A stretch of DNA of 64,000 nt, taken from Pseudoalteromonas arctica A 37-1-2 (GTDB lineage: Bacteria > Pseudomonadota > Gammaproteobacteria > Enterobacterales > Alteromonadaceae). Under the pieces are notes generated by a model that was given only the letters and a program-made list of their open reading frames with translations, was not told the origin of the DNA and ran no database searches. The position numbers and the translations under genes are program-made. How positions within the stretch are numbered: position 1 is the stretch's first letter; each line of letters opens with the position of its first letter. The stretch is from positions 1,116,001-1,180,000 of the forward strand of contig NZ_CP011025.1 of assembly GCF_000238395.3 (NCBI RefSeq), read 5' to 3'. Positions 1-8,238 of this stretch are shown here, in pieces.

Positions 1-1
1 G

Positions 2-403
2 CTAAACTTTGAAGCCCGAACAACGCTCTCTGTAAACCTCCCTGAGCATTTAAATTATTACTGTGATAGTCACTTTATGGCGCGAGTATTTCAAAATTTA
101 ATTGGCAATGCGCTCAAATACACTCATAAACAAGTTAAAATTTCGTTGCTACAAGAGACAAAACACATCGTATTGATTGTTGAAGATGATGGTGAGGGGA
201 TAGCTCCCGCTGAGCGAGAAAATGTATTTAAACCTTTTACTCGACTAGATAAAAGTAGAGGCAAGGATACCGGTGGTTTTGGTTTAGGACTCGCTATAGT
301 TGCTAAAATTGTGTCGTGGCACCAAGGAGAGTGTAAAGCAGAAAGCTCAAGCTTAGGTGGTGCTAAATTTATTGTATATCTACCCCTCAAATTAAAGACA
401 TAA
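2..403 (+). CDS. Sensor histidine kinase, C-terminal part (gene enters from the left)
   Basis: The reading frame is open from the first bases of the window, so this is the 3' end of a gene that starts upstream. The visible 133 residues are the HATPase_c domain of a membrane sensor kinase, which autophosphorylates on a His and passes phosphate to a response regulator. The N box (FQNLIGNALKYT), G1 box (VEDDGEGIAP), F box (FKPFTRLD) and G2 box (GGFGLGLAIV) are all present in order. The end (WHQGE..SSLGGAKFIVYLPL) resembles RstB-like kinases and the other kinase in this window at 5813-7105. The sensor region and H-box are outside the window, so the signal is unknown. A strong terminator follows at once. 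Confidence 0.9.
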   Translation, partial: LNFEARTTLSVNLPEHLNYYCDSHFMARVFQNLIGNALKYTHKQVKISLLQETKHIVLIVEDDGEGIAPAERENVFKPFTRLDKSRGKDTGGFGLGLAIVAKIVSWHQGECKAESSSLGGAKFIVYLPLKLKT

Positions 404-429
404 AAAAAGCGCCTAAAGGCGCTTTTTTT
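402..429 (+). terminator. Rho-independent terminator after the histidine kinase
   Basis: A GCGCC/GGCGC stem with loop TAAA is flanked by seven A and seven T, beginning at the kinase stop codon. It is symmetrical enough to work on both strands, so it may also end the minus-strand DUF3820 gene. Confidence 0.85.
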
Positions 430-491
430 GCGGTTAAAAACCAAAATCAACAAGTAGCAATATAATAGACCGCAAGTACTTGAAAAAGTTC

Positions 492-716
492 TCAACTATT
501 TTTATTTTTTTCAAGTAATGGCATTAACATTTGCTCAAGGCCATTTAGTTTTACCTCATACATCATCGCAAGTTGACTACCTAGTTTTGAGTCAGGAAAC
601 CCTTGCTGATTAAACCAGACTAAATAAGGCTCTGGCAGTAAAAGCAATGGCCGTCCTGCATATTTTCCAAACGGCATTATGGTATTAATAGCTATTTTTA
701 GTTGTTTTGGATCCAT
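492..716 (-). CDS. DUF3820 family small protein
   Basis: A 74-residue protein with the pattern MPFGKYAGRPLLLLPEPYLVWF, which matches my memory of the DUF3820 family (sometimes labelled putative quorum-sensing-regulated virulence factor). The conserved core is G-K-Y-x-G-R-P-L-x-x-L-P-x-x-Y-L-x-W-F. No signal peptide or membrane segment is visible, so it should be cytosolic. The function of the family is not established. It lies alone, convergent with the histidine kinase. The family assignment is from pattern memory only. Confidence 0.7.
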   Translation of the reverse strand: MDPKQLKIAINTIMPFGKYAGRPLLLLPEPYLVWFNQQGFPDSKLGSQLAMMYEVKLNGLEQMLMPLLEKNKNS

Positions 717-770
717 AAAAACTACTTATGTATTTAAAGTATGCGTAAGTGTAAGGGATTTTAGAGATAT

Positions 771-806
771 AAAATAGGCTGTGACGGGCAAGAAACAGCC
801 TATTTT
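771..806. terminator. Hairpin, possible terminator
   Basis: The arms AAAATAGGCTGT (771-782) and ACAGCCTATTTT (795-806) pair perfectly over 12 bp around a 12-nt loop. The A/T ends give a short T tract on either strand. No gene on the plus strand ends just upstream, so its transcript is unclear. Confidence 0.45.
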
Positions 807-1009
807 GCGAGGGAGTAGGCCCTCTGATTTAATAATTTTATGTTGATTGATATAAACCTAGTTGAACTTTAATTAGCTGGGATCTAATTAAGTTATTATT
901 AGAACATGGGTTCTTATTTAACCAACACAGTTAGTCTACCTGTTTTTCATTGTTGTGGTGAATTGGCTTGTAAAGGAATGTAAATAGAATTGCTTTTTAT
1001 TTAAAAAGT

Positions 1010-1045
1010 AATAACAAAGCCTTAACTGATTAAGGCCTTGTTATT
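1010..1045 (-). terminator. Terminator of the CPA2 antiporter gene
   Basis: A 15-bp stem (1010-1024 with 1031-1045) with one A/C mismatch and a 6-nt loop lies about 20 bp past the stop codon of the minus-strand antiporter gene. Confidence 0.6.
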
Positions 1046-1066
1046 TATAGACGTTATAAAAAGTAA

Positions 1067-2641
1067 TTATTCGTTAAATAGCTCTTGTTTAACGTGCTCT
1101 GCAAAACCACTACCGGCTTCTAGGTAAAAGTTATAAGTAGAATGAACACCCATTTCTTCTAGTTCTTTTTGTTGATCAGGGTAGTTTGCAATAGCTGTTA
1201 CTTGGCCTTTATAACCAGAGGCTTGTAGCTGCTCTAGAGCAAAGATATTTTGCATATGCTTTGGCATTGCAAGCATAACCATTTCTACTTGCGAGTGATT
1301 TACTCGTTGCCAAAAGTCAGGGTCGGTTGCATCAGCAATTAAGACGTTGCGGCCTCTGTTTACGTGCTTATCTACCACCTCAGGTTTTATATCTATACCT
1401 GCAACAACATTTGGGTGAGTCGCGTTGATAGTCTCATAAGCACCAGTACCAATCCGTCCCATACCAAAAATGACTATTCTAGTATCGTTAAGGTTAACAG
1501 GTAGCTCTTCAGCTAAACGAGTTTTGCTTTCGAACTTTAATAACCAGTGCTCTATTTTTACGTACAACTCGTTTGAACGTTTATTTAATGGGGAGGCAAT
1601 TATAAAGGTAATAGAAACAGCAATTGCCATTACAGCTAGCCACTCAGAGGTGATCATGCCTGTAGTTGCAGCCACTGCACATACAATTAAACCAAACTCA
1701 CTGTAGTTAGATAAGCTAAAAGCAGTAAGTAATGATGTACGCGCGCGTAGTTTAAATATATTAGTGAACACATAATAAAGCGCTATTTTAACGGGTAATA
1801 CTAAAATAAGTATAATAGCAACAATCAAGGAGTTAGTGGTTAGCTCTGCGCTCAAACCAATACTTAAGAAAAAGCCAACTAGCAATATGTCCTTTAAATT
1901 AAGTAGGGATTTTGATAGCTCGCCTGCCTTTTTGTGAGGGGCAAACATCATTCCTATTATTAATGCACCTAAATCGCCTTTTAGGCCTGCAAATTCAAAT
2001 GCATGATAACCAGCAACTAGAGCAAAGAAAAAACCAAACAATGGTAATAGTTCACCATGTTTAGATCGGTTCAACACGCCATACATTACAGGTCGTAATA
2101 AAGGCAAAGCAATTATTAGTGCAATTGCCCATAAATTTGGGACTTTGCCGGTGCTAATAGCTAAAAAGATAACAGCAAAGATATCTTGCATTACCAATAT
2201 ACCAATGGCTATTTTACCGTGTAAGCTTGCCATTTCCCCGCGTTCTTCAAGCACTTTTACTGCAAATACAGTACTTGAAAAGCTAAGCGCAAACCCAACT
2301 AATAAAGCACTTTGCCAACTTAAATCAACAAATAGTGGAATAGCGAATACGCCAAGTAACAGCATAAAACCACTAAATAACGCACTGCTAAAAATGATAT
2401 GCAATGTTGCAGGTGCCCAAACTTGAGGTTTAATTAAACTGTTAACTTTAAGTTTCAAGCCAATACTAAAAAGAAGAAGGGTTACGCCAAGTGCTGCAAT
2501 TGTATCGAGCAACTCTGTACTTTTATATCCCGATAAATTTAAAGCAAAGCCTGCTAATAAAAATCCAATAAGAGGAGGTAGTTTTAATTGATAAACGGCA
2601 AAACCACAAACAAACGCGGCAGCAAAATAGATTAGTTCCAT
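1067..2641 (-). CDS. CPA2-family monovalent cation:proton antiporter (KefB/YbaL type)
   Basis: A 524-residue inner-membrane protein. The first ~365 residues form roughly 12 hydrophobic segments of the Na+/H+ exchanger fold, starting MELIYFAAAFVCGFAVYQL with the family's GFLLAGF and LLFSIGLKL motifs. From about residue 385 there is a TrkA-N (RCK) nucleotide-binding domain with the Rossmann motif GMGRIGTGAYE and an acidic residue at the end of strand 2 (GIDIKPEVV). It probably exchanges K+ or Na+ for H+ and may be gated by NAD(H) or a nucleotide. I chose the ATG at 2641 over a GTG 15 bp upstream because the protein then begins at the membrane segment and an AAGA sits just before it. The ion specificity is not readable. 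Confidence 0.85.
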   Translation of the reverse strand: MELIYFAAAFVCGFAVYQLKLPPLIGFLLAGFALNLSGYKSTELLDTIAALGVTLLLFSIGLKLKVNSLIKPQVWAPATLHIIFSSALFSGFMLLLGVFAIPLFVDLSWQSALLVGFALSFSSTVFAVKVLEERGEMASLHGKIAIGILVMQDIFAVIFLAISTGKVPNLWAIALIIALPLLRPVMYGVLNRSKHGELLPLFGFFFALVAGYHAFEFAGLKGDLGALIIGMMFAPHKKAGELSKSLLNLKDILLVGFFLSIGLSAELTTNSLIVAIILILVLPVKIALYYVFTNIFKLRARTSLLTAFSLSNYSEFGLIVCAVAATTGMITSEWLAVMAIAVSITFIIASPLNKRSNELYVKIEHWLLKFESKTRLAEELPVNLNDTRIVIFGMGRIGTGAYETINATHPNVVAGIDIKPEVVDKHVNRGRNVLIADATDPDFWQRVNHSQVEMVMLAMPKHMQNIFALEQLQASGYKGQVTAIANYPDQQKELEEMGVHSTYNFYLEAGSGFAEHVKQELFNE

Positions 2642-2906
2642 AATTCTTAATATCACTTCATTTGGTGTTGCAGTGTAACGAAAAATTTATGCCATTGAAA
2701 ATATAATAGACCTAAAAATGAACGCGTCTAATCAATTACTTGCCTTGCTGCGTATGAAAAATACGCATTAAACACTTATTTAATCGTAAATAGTATGTAA
2801 ATAACATTTTTTCACTGACATTAGCTTTTAAATATGGTTAAGATGCGATAACGAAGAAGTTTAAGCCAGAGCAAATAATAGAGCAGCTCAGCTTAAGGAG
2901 AGAGAT

Positions 2907-3650
2907 ATGTTTAAAAAGATTTTAGCGTCGGTAGGTATTGGTGCTGCAAAAGTAGACACTATTTTAGAAACTGAACACCTACAACCAGGTCAACTTTTTA
3001 ACGCACAAATAGTTATCACAGCAGGGGATGTTAGCCAAGATATCGCAGGCTTAGATTTATTATTAATGACTCGTGTTAAAGTTGCGGGTGATGATGGCGA
3101 TTATTTTACTAATCATGTAATTGAGCAATGGCGAATTACAGATATTGGTACAATTGAGCCAGGCGAAGTTAAAAACATCCCTTTTGAAGCACGTCTTCAT
3201 TCTGAAACACCTATTACAGAAATTAATGCAGGTTATAATCAATCACATGTATGGCTAGAAACAGGCCTAGATATAGACTTAGCACTTGACCCAACAGATA
3301 AAGACCATTTACACATTTACCCTAATGAAGCGGTTAAAACGTGTATGCAAGCGATGGAAAAGTTAGGTTTTAGTTTAATGAAAGCTGACGTAGAAAAAGG
3401 CCACTTACGGGCTTCAACTTTTCAGTCATTATCTGGGTGTTACCAAGAACTTGAGTATAAACCTAATAGCCGCAGCTTATTTGGCATTCAGGAGATTGAA
3501 TTATCGTTTGTACCAGAGGCACATAAAACACATGTGCTTATAGAGCTAGACAGAGCCTTTAAAGGCGATGGTTATGTAGATTTGACCATAGAGCACGATC
3601 ATGTGAATCTATCGCAGTTGTGTGATCAGCTAGAGCGCTTATTTACTTAG
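2907..3650 (+). CDS. Spo0M-like sporulation-control family protein (arrestin-like fold)
   Basis: A 247-residue cytosolic protein beginning MFKKILASVGIGAAKVDT, with LxPGQ..N..I.I.AGDVSQDI in the first strand region, as in Spo0M (SpoOM, PF07070). Spo0M in Bacillus affects sporulation and has an arrestin-like beta-sandwich; in non-sporulating marine gammaproteobacteria the role is unknown. The C-terminal half (FGIQEIELSFVPEAHKTHVLIELDR) is the second sandwich. A good GGAGAG ribosome site lies 8 bp upstream of the ATG. It is a single-gene unit closed by a terminator at 3683. Confidence 0.85.
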   Translation: MFKKILASVGIGAAKVDTILETEHLQPGQLFNAQIVITAGDVSQDIAGLDLLLMTRVKVAGDDGDYFTNHVIEQWRITDIGTIEPGEVKNIPFEARLHSETPITEINAGYNQSHVWLETGLDIDLALDPTDKDHLHIYPNEAVKTCMQAMEKLGFSLMKADVEKGHLRASTFQSLSGCYQELEYKPNSRSLFGIQEIELSFVPEAHKTHVLIELDRAFKGDGYVDLTIEHDHVNLSQLCDQLERLFT

Positions 3651-3682
3651 ATAAGCTAACTAAGCTAGCGAGTGATTTTAAT

Positions 3683-3707
3683 AAACCCAGCCTAAGCTGG
3701 GTTTTTT
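3683..3707 (+). terminator. Terminator of the spo0M-like gene
   Basis: Stem AAACCCAGC/GCTGGGTTT with a 4-nt loop, followed by T residues. Confidence 0.85.
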
Positions 3708-3723
3708 GCTTATAGGATTTAAT

Positions 3724-4173
3724 ATGCAGTTTAAATGTGAGCAGTTTGACGCTCTTGATACACAGACTCTTTTTATTATTATGCGTGGGCGGGTTGATGT
3801 GTTTGTTGTAGAGCAAAAATGTCCTTACCCTGAACTTGATGATGTAGATATTGCTTTAAATACACAGCATTTATATACATTGGATAATGAGCAACTACAA
3901 ACTTATGCGCGTTGTTATGACAAAAGTGAGCAATACAGCGCAATAGGTCGCGTGCTAGTGAGTGAAGGAGCGCGTGGTAATGGGTATGCTACTTTACTTA
4001 TTACTAAAGCTATAGACTGCTGCAAAGCACAATGGCCTGAGCGAGATATTTATATAGGTGCACAAACTTACTTACTTGATTTTTACCGCTCTTTTGGCTT
4101 TGAGGATTATAAAAGTGAATATTTAGAAGACGGTATACCTCATCAAGATATGATTTTAAAACTCACTAAATAA
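3724..4173 (+). CDS. elaA: ElaA-like GNAT family N-acetyltransferase
   Basis: A 149-residue cytosolic protein of the GNAT superfamily, which transfers acetyl from acetyl-CoA to an amine; the substrate of ElaA is not established. The ElaA signature near residue 30 (VFVVEQKCPYPELDDVD) is clear. The acetyl-CoA binding loop is present as RVLVSEGARGNGYATLL, where the R-G-x-G-x-A pattern is intact. The end (FYRSFGFEDYKSEYLEDGIPHQDMIL) also matches ElaA. The in-frame TTG at 3706 lies inside the upstream terminator, so the ATG at 3724, preceded by TAGGAT, is the better start. Confidence 0.9.
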   Translation: MQFKCEQFDALDTQTLFIIMRGRVDVFVVEQKCPYPELDDVDIALNTQHLYTLDNEQLQTYARCYDKSEQYSAIGRVLVSEGARGNGYATLLITKAIDCCKAQWPERDIYIGAQTYLLDFYRSFGFEDYKSEYLEDGIPHQDMILKLTK

Positions 4174-4197
4174 ATCCAATTTAAGCAGCTATAAAAA

Positions 4198-4220
4198 AGC
4201 CCACTAATGTGGGCTATTTT
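4198..4220 (+). terminator. Terminator between convergent elaA and the NSS transporter
   Basis: Stem AGCCCAC/GTGGGCT (4198-4204 with 4209-4215) flanked by A and T runs, so it can serve both convergent genes. Confidence 0.8.
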
Positions 4221-4252
4221 AATTTAAGACTATTTTAAGGTTAAGGTATTAT

Positions 4253-5608
4253 TTAGCTCAAGAGTGAGTGTAAAAACACCATACCAATAGCAAGTGGACA
4301 CACAAACTTGGTATACCAAGGCCATATTTTCCAAAACAATGTGTTATGGACCTCAGGATTACCTTCTTTAATTGCTTTAAGTAATGAGCTTCTGTACCAA
4401 ATCCAGCCTACAAATATACAACACATCAGGCCAAGCAAAGGTTGAGCTACTTTTGTAGTTAAAGTAATCACTAAGCCAAATAAGCTGCTAAGGTTACACA
4501 CAATTATAATGCTAACGATAGCAATTAAAGCTCCAATCAACCAGGTTGCCTGAACGCGTTTCATCCCAAAGCGTTCTACAGTGTATGATACTGGCGCCTC
4601 TAACATTGAAATAGATGACGTTAAAGCGGCAATACTCATTAACGCAAAAAATGAAAAGCCCACAAATAAGCCAACTTCGCCCATTCCATCAAATAAAGCA
4701 GGGAGTACCTGAAATACTAACGTATCTTCAGAGAGTAATTTACCTGTTGAGGCCGAGAATATTTCAACGCCTTGAGCTTGCGCTACATACATCGCCGGAA
4801 TAATCAGTAAACCCGCTACAAAGGCTATAAATACATCAATAAGGGTTACATAGGCACCTAAAGAAACAAGATTTTCTTTTTTGCTAATGTACGAGCCGTA
4901 AATAATCATTACGCTAGTACCTAGCGATAAAGAGAAAAAAGCTTGTCCTAGTGCGCTAACTAATAGTTTTGCGTCAAAAATAGACGAAAAATCAGGAACT
5001 AAGTAAGCCTTTAAACCCTCCATTGCGCCATCTTGGGTCATTACATAAGTAATAAGTGCAAATAAAATCCCCAAAAGAGCGGGCATTAAACGTTTTGACC
5101 ATTTTTCAATACCGTTCTCAACGCCTCTACTGATAATAGCGACAGTTAGTACGATAAAGATGAGAGTGAATATGATGTTTCGGGTAAGTGATTGCTCACT
5201 TAACCATGTCGATGCTGTGTCGGCACCGACAAGAGTAGCTATGGGTTCAGCTGTAGCGCTGAGCATCCAACCGGCAACAATCGCGTAAAAACTTAATATA
5301 AAGCCAGCACATAAAATACCGCCAAAACCAACAATAAAGGCAAAGTGTTTTTGCCATGGCTTATTAGATATTTTTTGAAGTGATGAAACCGCGTTTGCTT
5401 GGCCGTGACGACCAATCATAAGTTCAGCCATTAAAGCGGGGTAGGCTAAAAAGAACGCAAGCACTAAATATGCGACTAAAAATGCAGCACCGCCATTACT
5501 TGCTGTTTGTGTAGGGAATCCCCAAATATTGCCCAAACCAACGGCAGAACCCGCGGCGGCCATAATAAAACCAAAGCGAGAGCTGAACTCGCCTCTAACT
5601 GCGCTCAT
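4253..5608 (-). CDS. Sodium-dependent transporter, NSS (neurotransmitter:sodium symporter) family
   Basis: A 451-residue integral membrane protein with about 11-12 hydrophobic segments and the LeuT fold. The hallmark first helix is present (FSSRFGFIMAAAGSAVGLGNIWGFP), including the unwound G-S-A-V-G-L-G-N-x-W-x-F-P stretch that binds Na+ and substrate. Helix 6 appears as ALGQAFFSLSLGTSVMIIYGSY. It imports an amino acid or related small molecule with Na+; the substrate cannot be told. Starts further upstream (5695) add 29 unlikely residues, whereas the ATG at 5608 gives the usual N-terminus MSAVRGEFSSRFGF and has AGAGAAG upstream. Confidence 0.92.
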   Translation of the reverse strand: MSAVRGEFSSRFGFIMAAAGSAVGLGNIWGFPTQTASNGGAAFLVAYLVLAFFLAYPALMAELMIGRHGQANAVSSLQKISNKPWQKHFAFIVGFGGILCAGFILSFYAIVAGWMLSATAEPIATLVGADTASTWLSEQSLTRNIIFTLIFIVLTVAIISRGVENGIEKWSKRLMPALLGILFALITYVMTQDGAMEGLKAYLVPDFSSIFDAKLLVSALGQAFFSLSLGTSVMIIYGSYISKKENLVSLGAYVTLIDVFIAFVAGLLIIPAMYVAQAQGVEIFSASTGKLLSEDTLVFQVLPALFDGMGEVGLFVGFSFFALMSIAALTSSISMLEAPVSYTVERFGMKRVQATWLIGALIAIVSIIIVCNLSSLFGLVITLTTKVAQPLLGLMCCIFVGWIWYRSSLLKAIKEGNPEVHNTLFWKIWPWYTKFVCPLAIGMVFLHSLLS

Positions 5609-5812
5609 ATTATTGTACTTCTCTATTGTGTGACGGCGGTGACAATCTACTGGAAATGTTAAAAAATAAAAAGTGCTTATTTGCTGATCTAGCACAATTT
5701 AATAAGTAAAGTGTGTGTTATAACCATCGATTTTAATTGTTGTTATCGAGTCGTTTAAAATAACGAGTTGATTTTGTTTAATAATTGTTAATTACAGTCT
5801 GTAACTATTGCT

Positions 5813-7105
5813 TTACGAATTATGATGCTGTGCAATAGTGAGAGTAAAACACGCACCACCTAGCTGGGTACTTTTACTTACTTTAACACTGCCATGATGC
5901 CAGTCGGCTACTTTTTCAACAATAGCTAGACCAAGGCCGTAACTTTTATCAGCTCTGTTACGGTGATCTTCTTCCCTAAAAAATGGGCTAAATACATTAC
6001 TAAAATTTTCTCGAGCGATACCCGGGCCGTCATCTTCTACCGTTATTATAAGCTGTTGCTCGTGTAACTTTGCGCTTAAGTAAATATGTTGGCTTGCAAA
6101 ATCACATGCGTTAGTTAATAAATTAGTAATTGCGCGAGCAAGCCAGTGAAGATCTGCATTTATTATTTTATCGGTACTATTGAGTTGTACGTTGAGCATT
6201 TGCATTTCAAGCTTAGGTGCAAGTTGCACTAAAATATCTTCAAGGTAGGACTTAATGTTTGTTGATGAATAGGTCAGCTTATTAGCATTTTGCTCTAAAG
6301 TCGCAAATGCTAAATAGCTACTAAGCATCGATTCCATATGGTCTAAATCATTTTCCATACGGGTTAAATACTGTTTTACTTTTTGCTCATCATGGCTATC
6401 TAATGCCGCATCTAAACCAAATCGCAGGCACGCGATAGGGGTGCGTATATCATGAGATAAACTTGAGGCCATTAGCTTGTTCTCGGCGACAAGCTTCTCT
6501 ATTTGGCTGGCCATGCGGTTAAAGGTAAGCTCTACGTCTTTTATGTAAGTAAAATGCGATACTTTTATTCGGGCTTTAACATTACCAGAGGCAAACTTTT
6601 TAGCGGCTTCATTTAACACGGTTAATCGTTTAGCTAAGGGCGCAATAATAAACCCCATAAATACACATAGGCCTGCGTAAAAGAGTAAGGTTAATATAAT
6701 GTCGTTATGTTGCTCGCTATCAAAAATTTTATCTAAACGCATTGATAAGTGAAAAGGATTTAAAACAGCGCTGCTATAAAGCATATAAAAGCCTTGCTGA
6801 TCTTCTAAAATCAGCCCACCCGGCGTGTGCATTTGTAATAATAAAGAAGGCGGTAAAGCAAGTGATTCATTAGGTTTGTAATCAATTAAAACATCAAACT
6901 CTAGCGCCAGTTGTTTTACATAATCGCTGCGCTCAGATGTGGGTATGTTAGCTAACTGCTTGCTAAAACCCATGATCATTTTACTTTGCTGACTAAATTC
7001 ATCCTGTGGGGTATGCGCTTGTTGACTAAAAGCATCAATAAGCCAGCCCAATACCACAATAGATAAAAGTGCACTGCCTAGAAGCGATATATAAAACTTT
7101 TTCAT
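5813..7105 (-). CDS. Sensor histidine kinase (RstB-like)
   Basis: A 430-residue inner-membrane kinase. An N-terminal membrane segment spans residues 4-24, a periplasmic sensor of about 110 residues follows, and a second membrane segment lies near 137-155. HAMP is at 156-205. The HisKA H-box is SSLSHDIRTPIACLRFGLD with the phosphoacceptor His218. HATPase_c has the N box (AITNLLTNACDF), G1 (VEDDGPGIA) and G2 (SYGLGLAIV). It is the partner of the response regulator ending 19 bp upstream. The gene order MipA-DUF3019-regulator-kinase suggests that it senses an envelope condition, but the ligand is unknown. Confidence 0.93.
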   Translation of the reverse strand: MKKFYISLLGSALLSIVVLGWLIDAFSQQAHTPQDEFSQQSKMIMGFSKQLANIPTSERSDYVKQLALEFDVLIDYKPNESLALPPSLLLQMHTPGGLILEDQQGFYMLYSSAVLNPFHLSMRLDKIFDSEQHNDIILTLLFYAGLCVFMGFIIAPLAKRLTVLNEAAKKFASGNVKARIKVSHFTYIKDVELTFNRMASQIEKLVAENKLMASSLSHDIRTPIACLRFGLDAALDSHDEQKVKQYLTRMENDLDHMESMLSSYLAFATLEQNANKLTYSSTNIKSYLEDILVQLAPKLEMQMLNVQLNSTDKIINADLHWLARAITNLLTNACDFASQHIYLSAKLHEQQLIITVEDDGPGIARENFSNVFSPFFREEDHRNRADKSYGLGLAIVEKVADWHHGSVKVSKSTQLGGACFTLTIAQHHNS

Positions 7106-7124
7106 TTATTTATTCATCACTTTA

Positions 7125-7829
7125 TTACCACGCAGTAGAAACAAGTAAATATCCACGGCCCCAAATAGTTTTAATTTTTTCAGGGTTTTGTGGATCATCA
7201 TTAAACTTTTTACGAAGTGCAGAAATAAGTACATCAACACTTCTATCAAGCCCATCGTATTCTCTGCCTTTGGTTGCTTTAAATACAGCGTCACGCGAGA
7301 CCACTTGGCCTGCATTGCTCGCAAGGTAATGAAGCAGTAAATACTCAGCACTTGATATGTTTACGTCTTGCTCGTTGAGTTTTACATTTCTAGATTCGGT
7401 ATCAATACTAAGCGCACCAACATTAATAACACTCTCGTTAACGTGTGGAGTATTTGGCTCATTATTTTGGCGAAGGGCTGCTTTTATACGCGCTAGCAAT
7501 GCACGAGGGCGTACAGGTTTCATTATGTAGTCGCTTGCACCTACTTCTAGACCAATGACCTCATCCATTTCTTCATCGCGTGCGGTGAGCATTATAATGG
7601 GCGAATTATAAAAACTACGAAGTTCTCTACACACGCTTATACCATCTTGCCCTGGAAGCATAATATCAAGGAGCACGATATTTGGATTTAACGTTTTGAC
7701 TTGGCTAATTACTTCGTCACCTCTGTGACAAACATGCGTTGTGTAGCCTTGCTCTGTTAAATATTCAGCAACCCATTGAGCAAGTGATACATCGTCTTCA
7801 ACGAGTAAAATAGTGCCATAGTTATCCAT
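7125..7829 (-). CDS. OmpR/RstA-family response regulator
   Basis: A 234-residue two-domain regulator. The receiver domain (1-120) has the acidic pair E11-D12-D13, the phosphoacceptor Asp55 (NIVLLDIMLPG), T84 (MLTARDE) and the conserved Lys in YIMKPVRP. The C-terminal winged-helix DNA-binding domain spans about 130-232 and includes SSAEYLLLHYLASNAGQVVSRD and RSVDVLISALRKKFNDD. It is phosphorylated by the kinase encoded just downstream and probably controls the mipA-DUF3019 operon in which it sits. A 25-bp gap separates it from the DUF3019 gene. Confidence 0.95.
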   Translation of the reverse strand: MDNYGTILLVEDDVSLAQWVAEYLTEQGYTTHVCHRGDEVISQVKTLNPNIVLLDIMLPGQDGISVCRELRSFYNSPIIMLTARDEEMDEVIGLEVGASDYIMKPVRPRALLARIKAALRQNNEPNTPHVNESVINVGALSIDTESRNVKLNEQDVNISSAEYLLLHYLASNAGQVVSRDAVFKATKGREYDGLDRSVDVLISALRKKFNDDPQNPEKIKTIWGRGYLLVSTAW

Positions 7830-7854
7830 GAAAATATCCTTAATGCGATTGGTA

Positions 7855-8238
7855 TTAAAATAGTCGCCAGCGGCGCTTTTTTTGCCTGTTTTGATATACC
7901 CATTGAAGCTTTACTTCGGCAATACTAATTATTTTAGAGGTATTGCTGTCAAATAGTTCAAATGAAATACTTTGCTGTGAATCAAATGCATAATTAAAAG
8001 TACCGCTCTGTTGCTTGAGCCAACATTGCATTATGTACTTTGAGGTGGCGTCACGTAGGCAGTAATTACCAATGATAGGTTGCTCCCACGTTAGCGTAAC
8101 GTCAGCATAGCAATTTCGCCCTTCGCGCAATGCAACGCAGGTATCGGGAACTGCTATGAGTGCTTCAGGAGGTTCCTGAGCTTTAACAGTAAAAGTACTG
8201 GGGAAGATCAGTAATACACAGATCCATCTAAAATACAT
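7855..8238 (-). CDS. DUF3019 family exported protein
   Basis: A 127-residue protein with a signal peptide (MYFRWICVLLIFPSTFTVKAQ) and a small beta-rich body with four cysteines (DTCVALREGRNCYADVTLTWEQ, NYCLRD, MQCWLKQ), likely two disulfides in the periplasm. The pattern P-x-x-C-V-x-L-x-x-G-x-x-C matches DUF3019, which I remember as a family found next to two-component genes in Alteromonadales. The molecular function is unknown. It overlaps the upstream mipA-like gene by 11 bp and precedes the response regulator, so translation is probably coupled. Confidence 0.8.
   Translation of the reverse strand: MYFRWICVLLIFPSTFTVKAQEPPEALIAVPDTCVALREGRNCYADVTLTWEQPIIGNYCLRDATSKYIMQCWLKQQSGTFNYAFDSQQSISFELFDSNTSKIISIAEVKLQWVYQNRQKKRRWRLF

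Larger units (their letters stand above)
717..1066. other. Intergenic stretch with two hairpins
   Basis: No convincing gene. It contains a 12-bp perfect stem at 771-806 and the imperfect terminator of the antiporter at 1010-1045. The rest is AT-rich and shows no recognisable RNA gene or repeat. Confidence 0.5.

Noticed and set aside
3706..3723. TTG start for elaA at 3706
   Set aside because: It overlaps the T tract of the preceding terminator and adds residues absent from the family.
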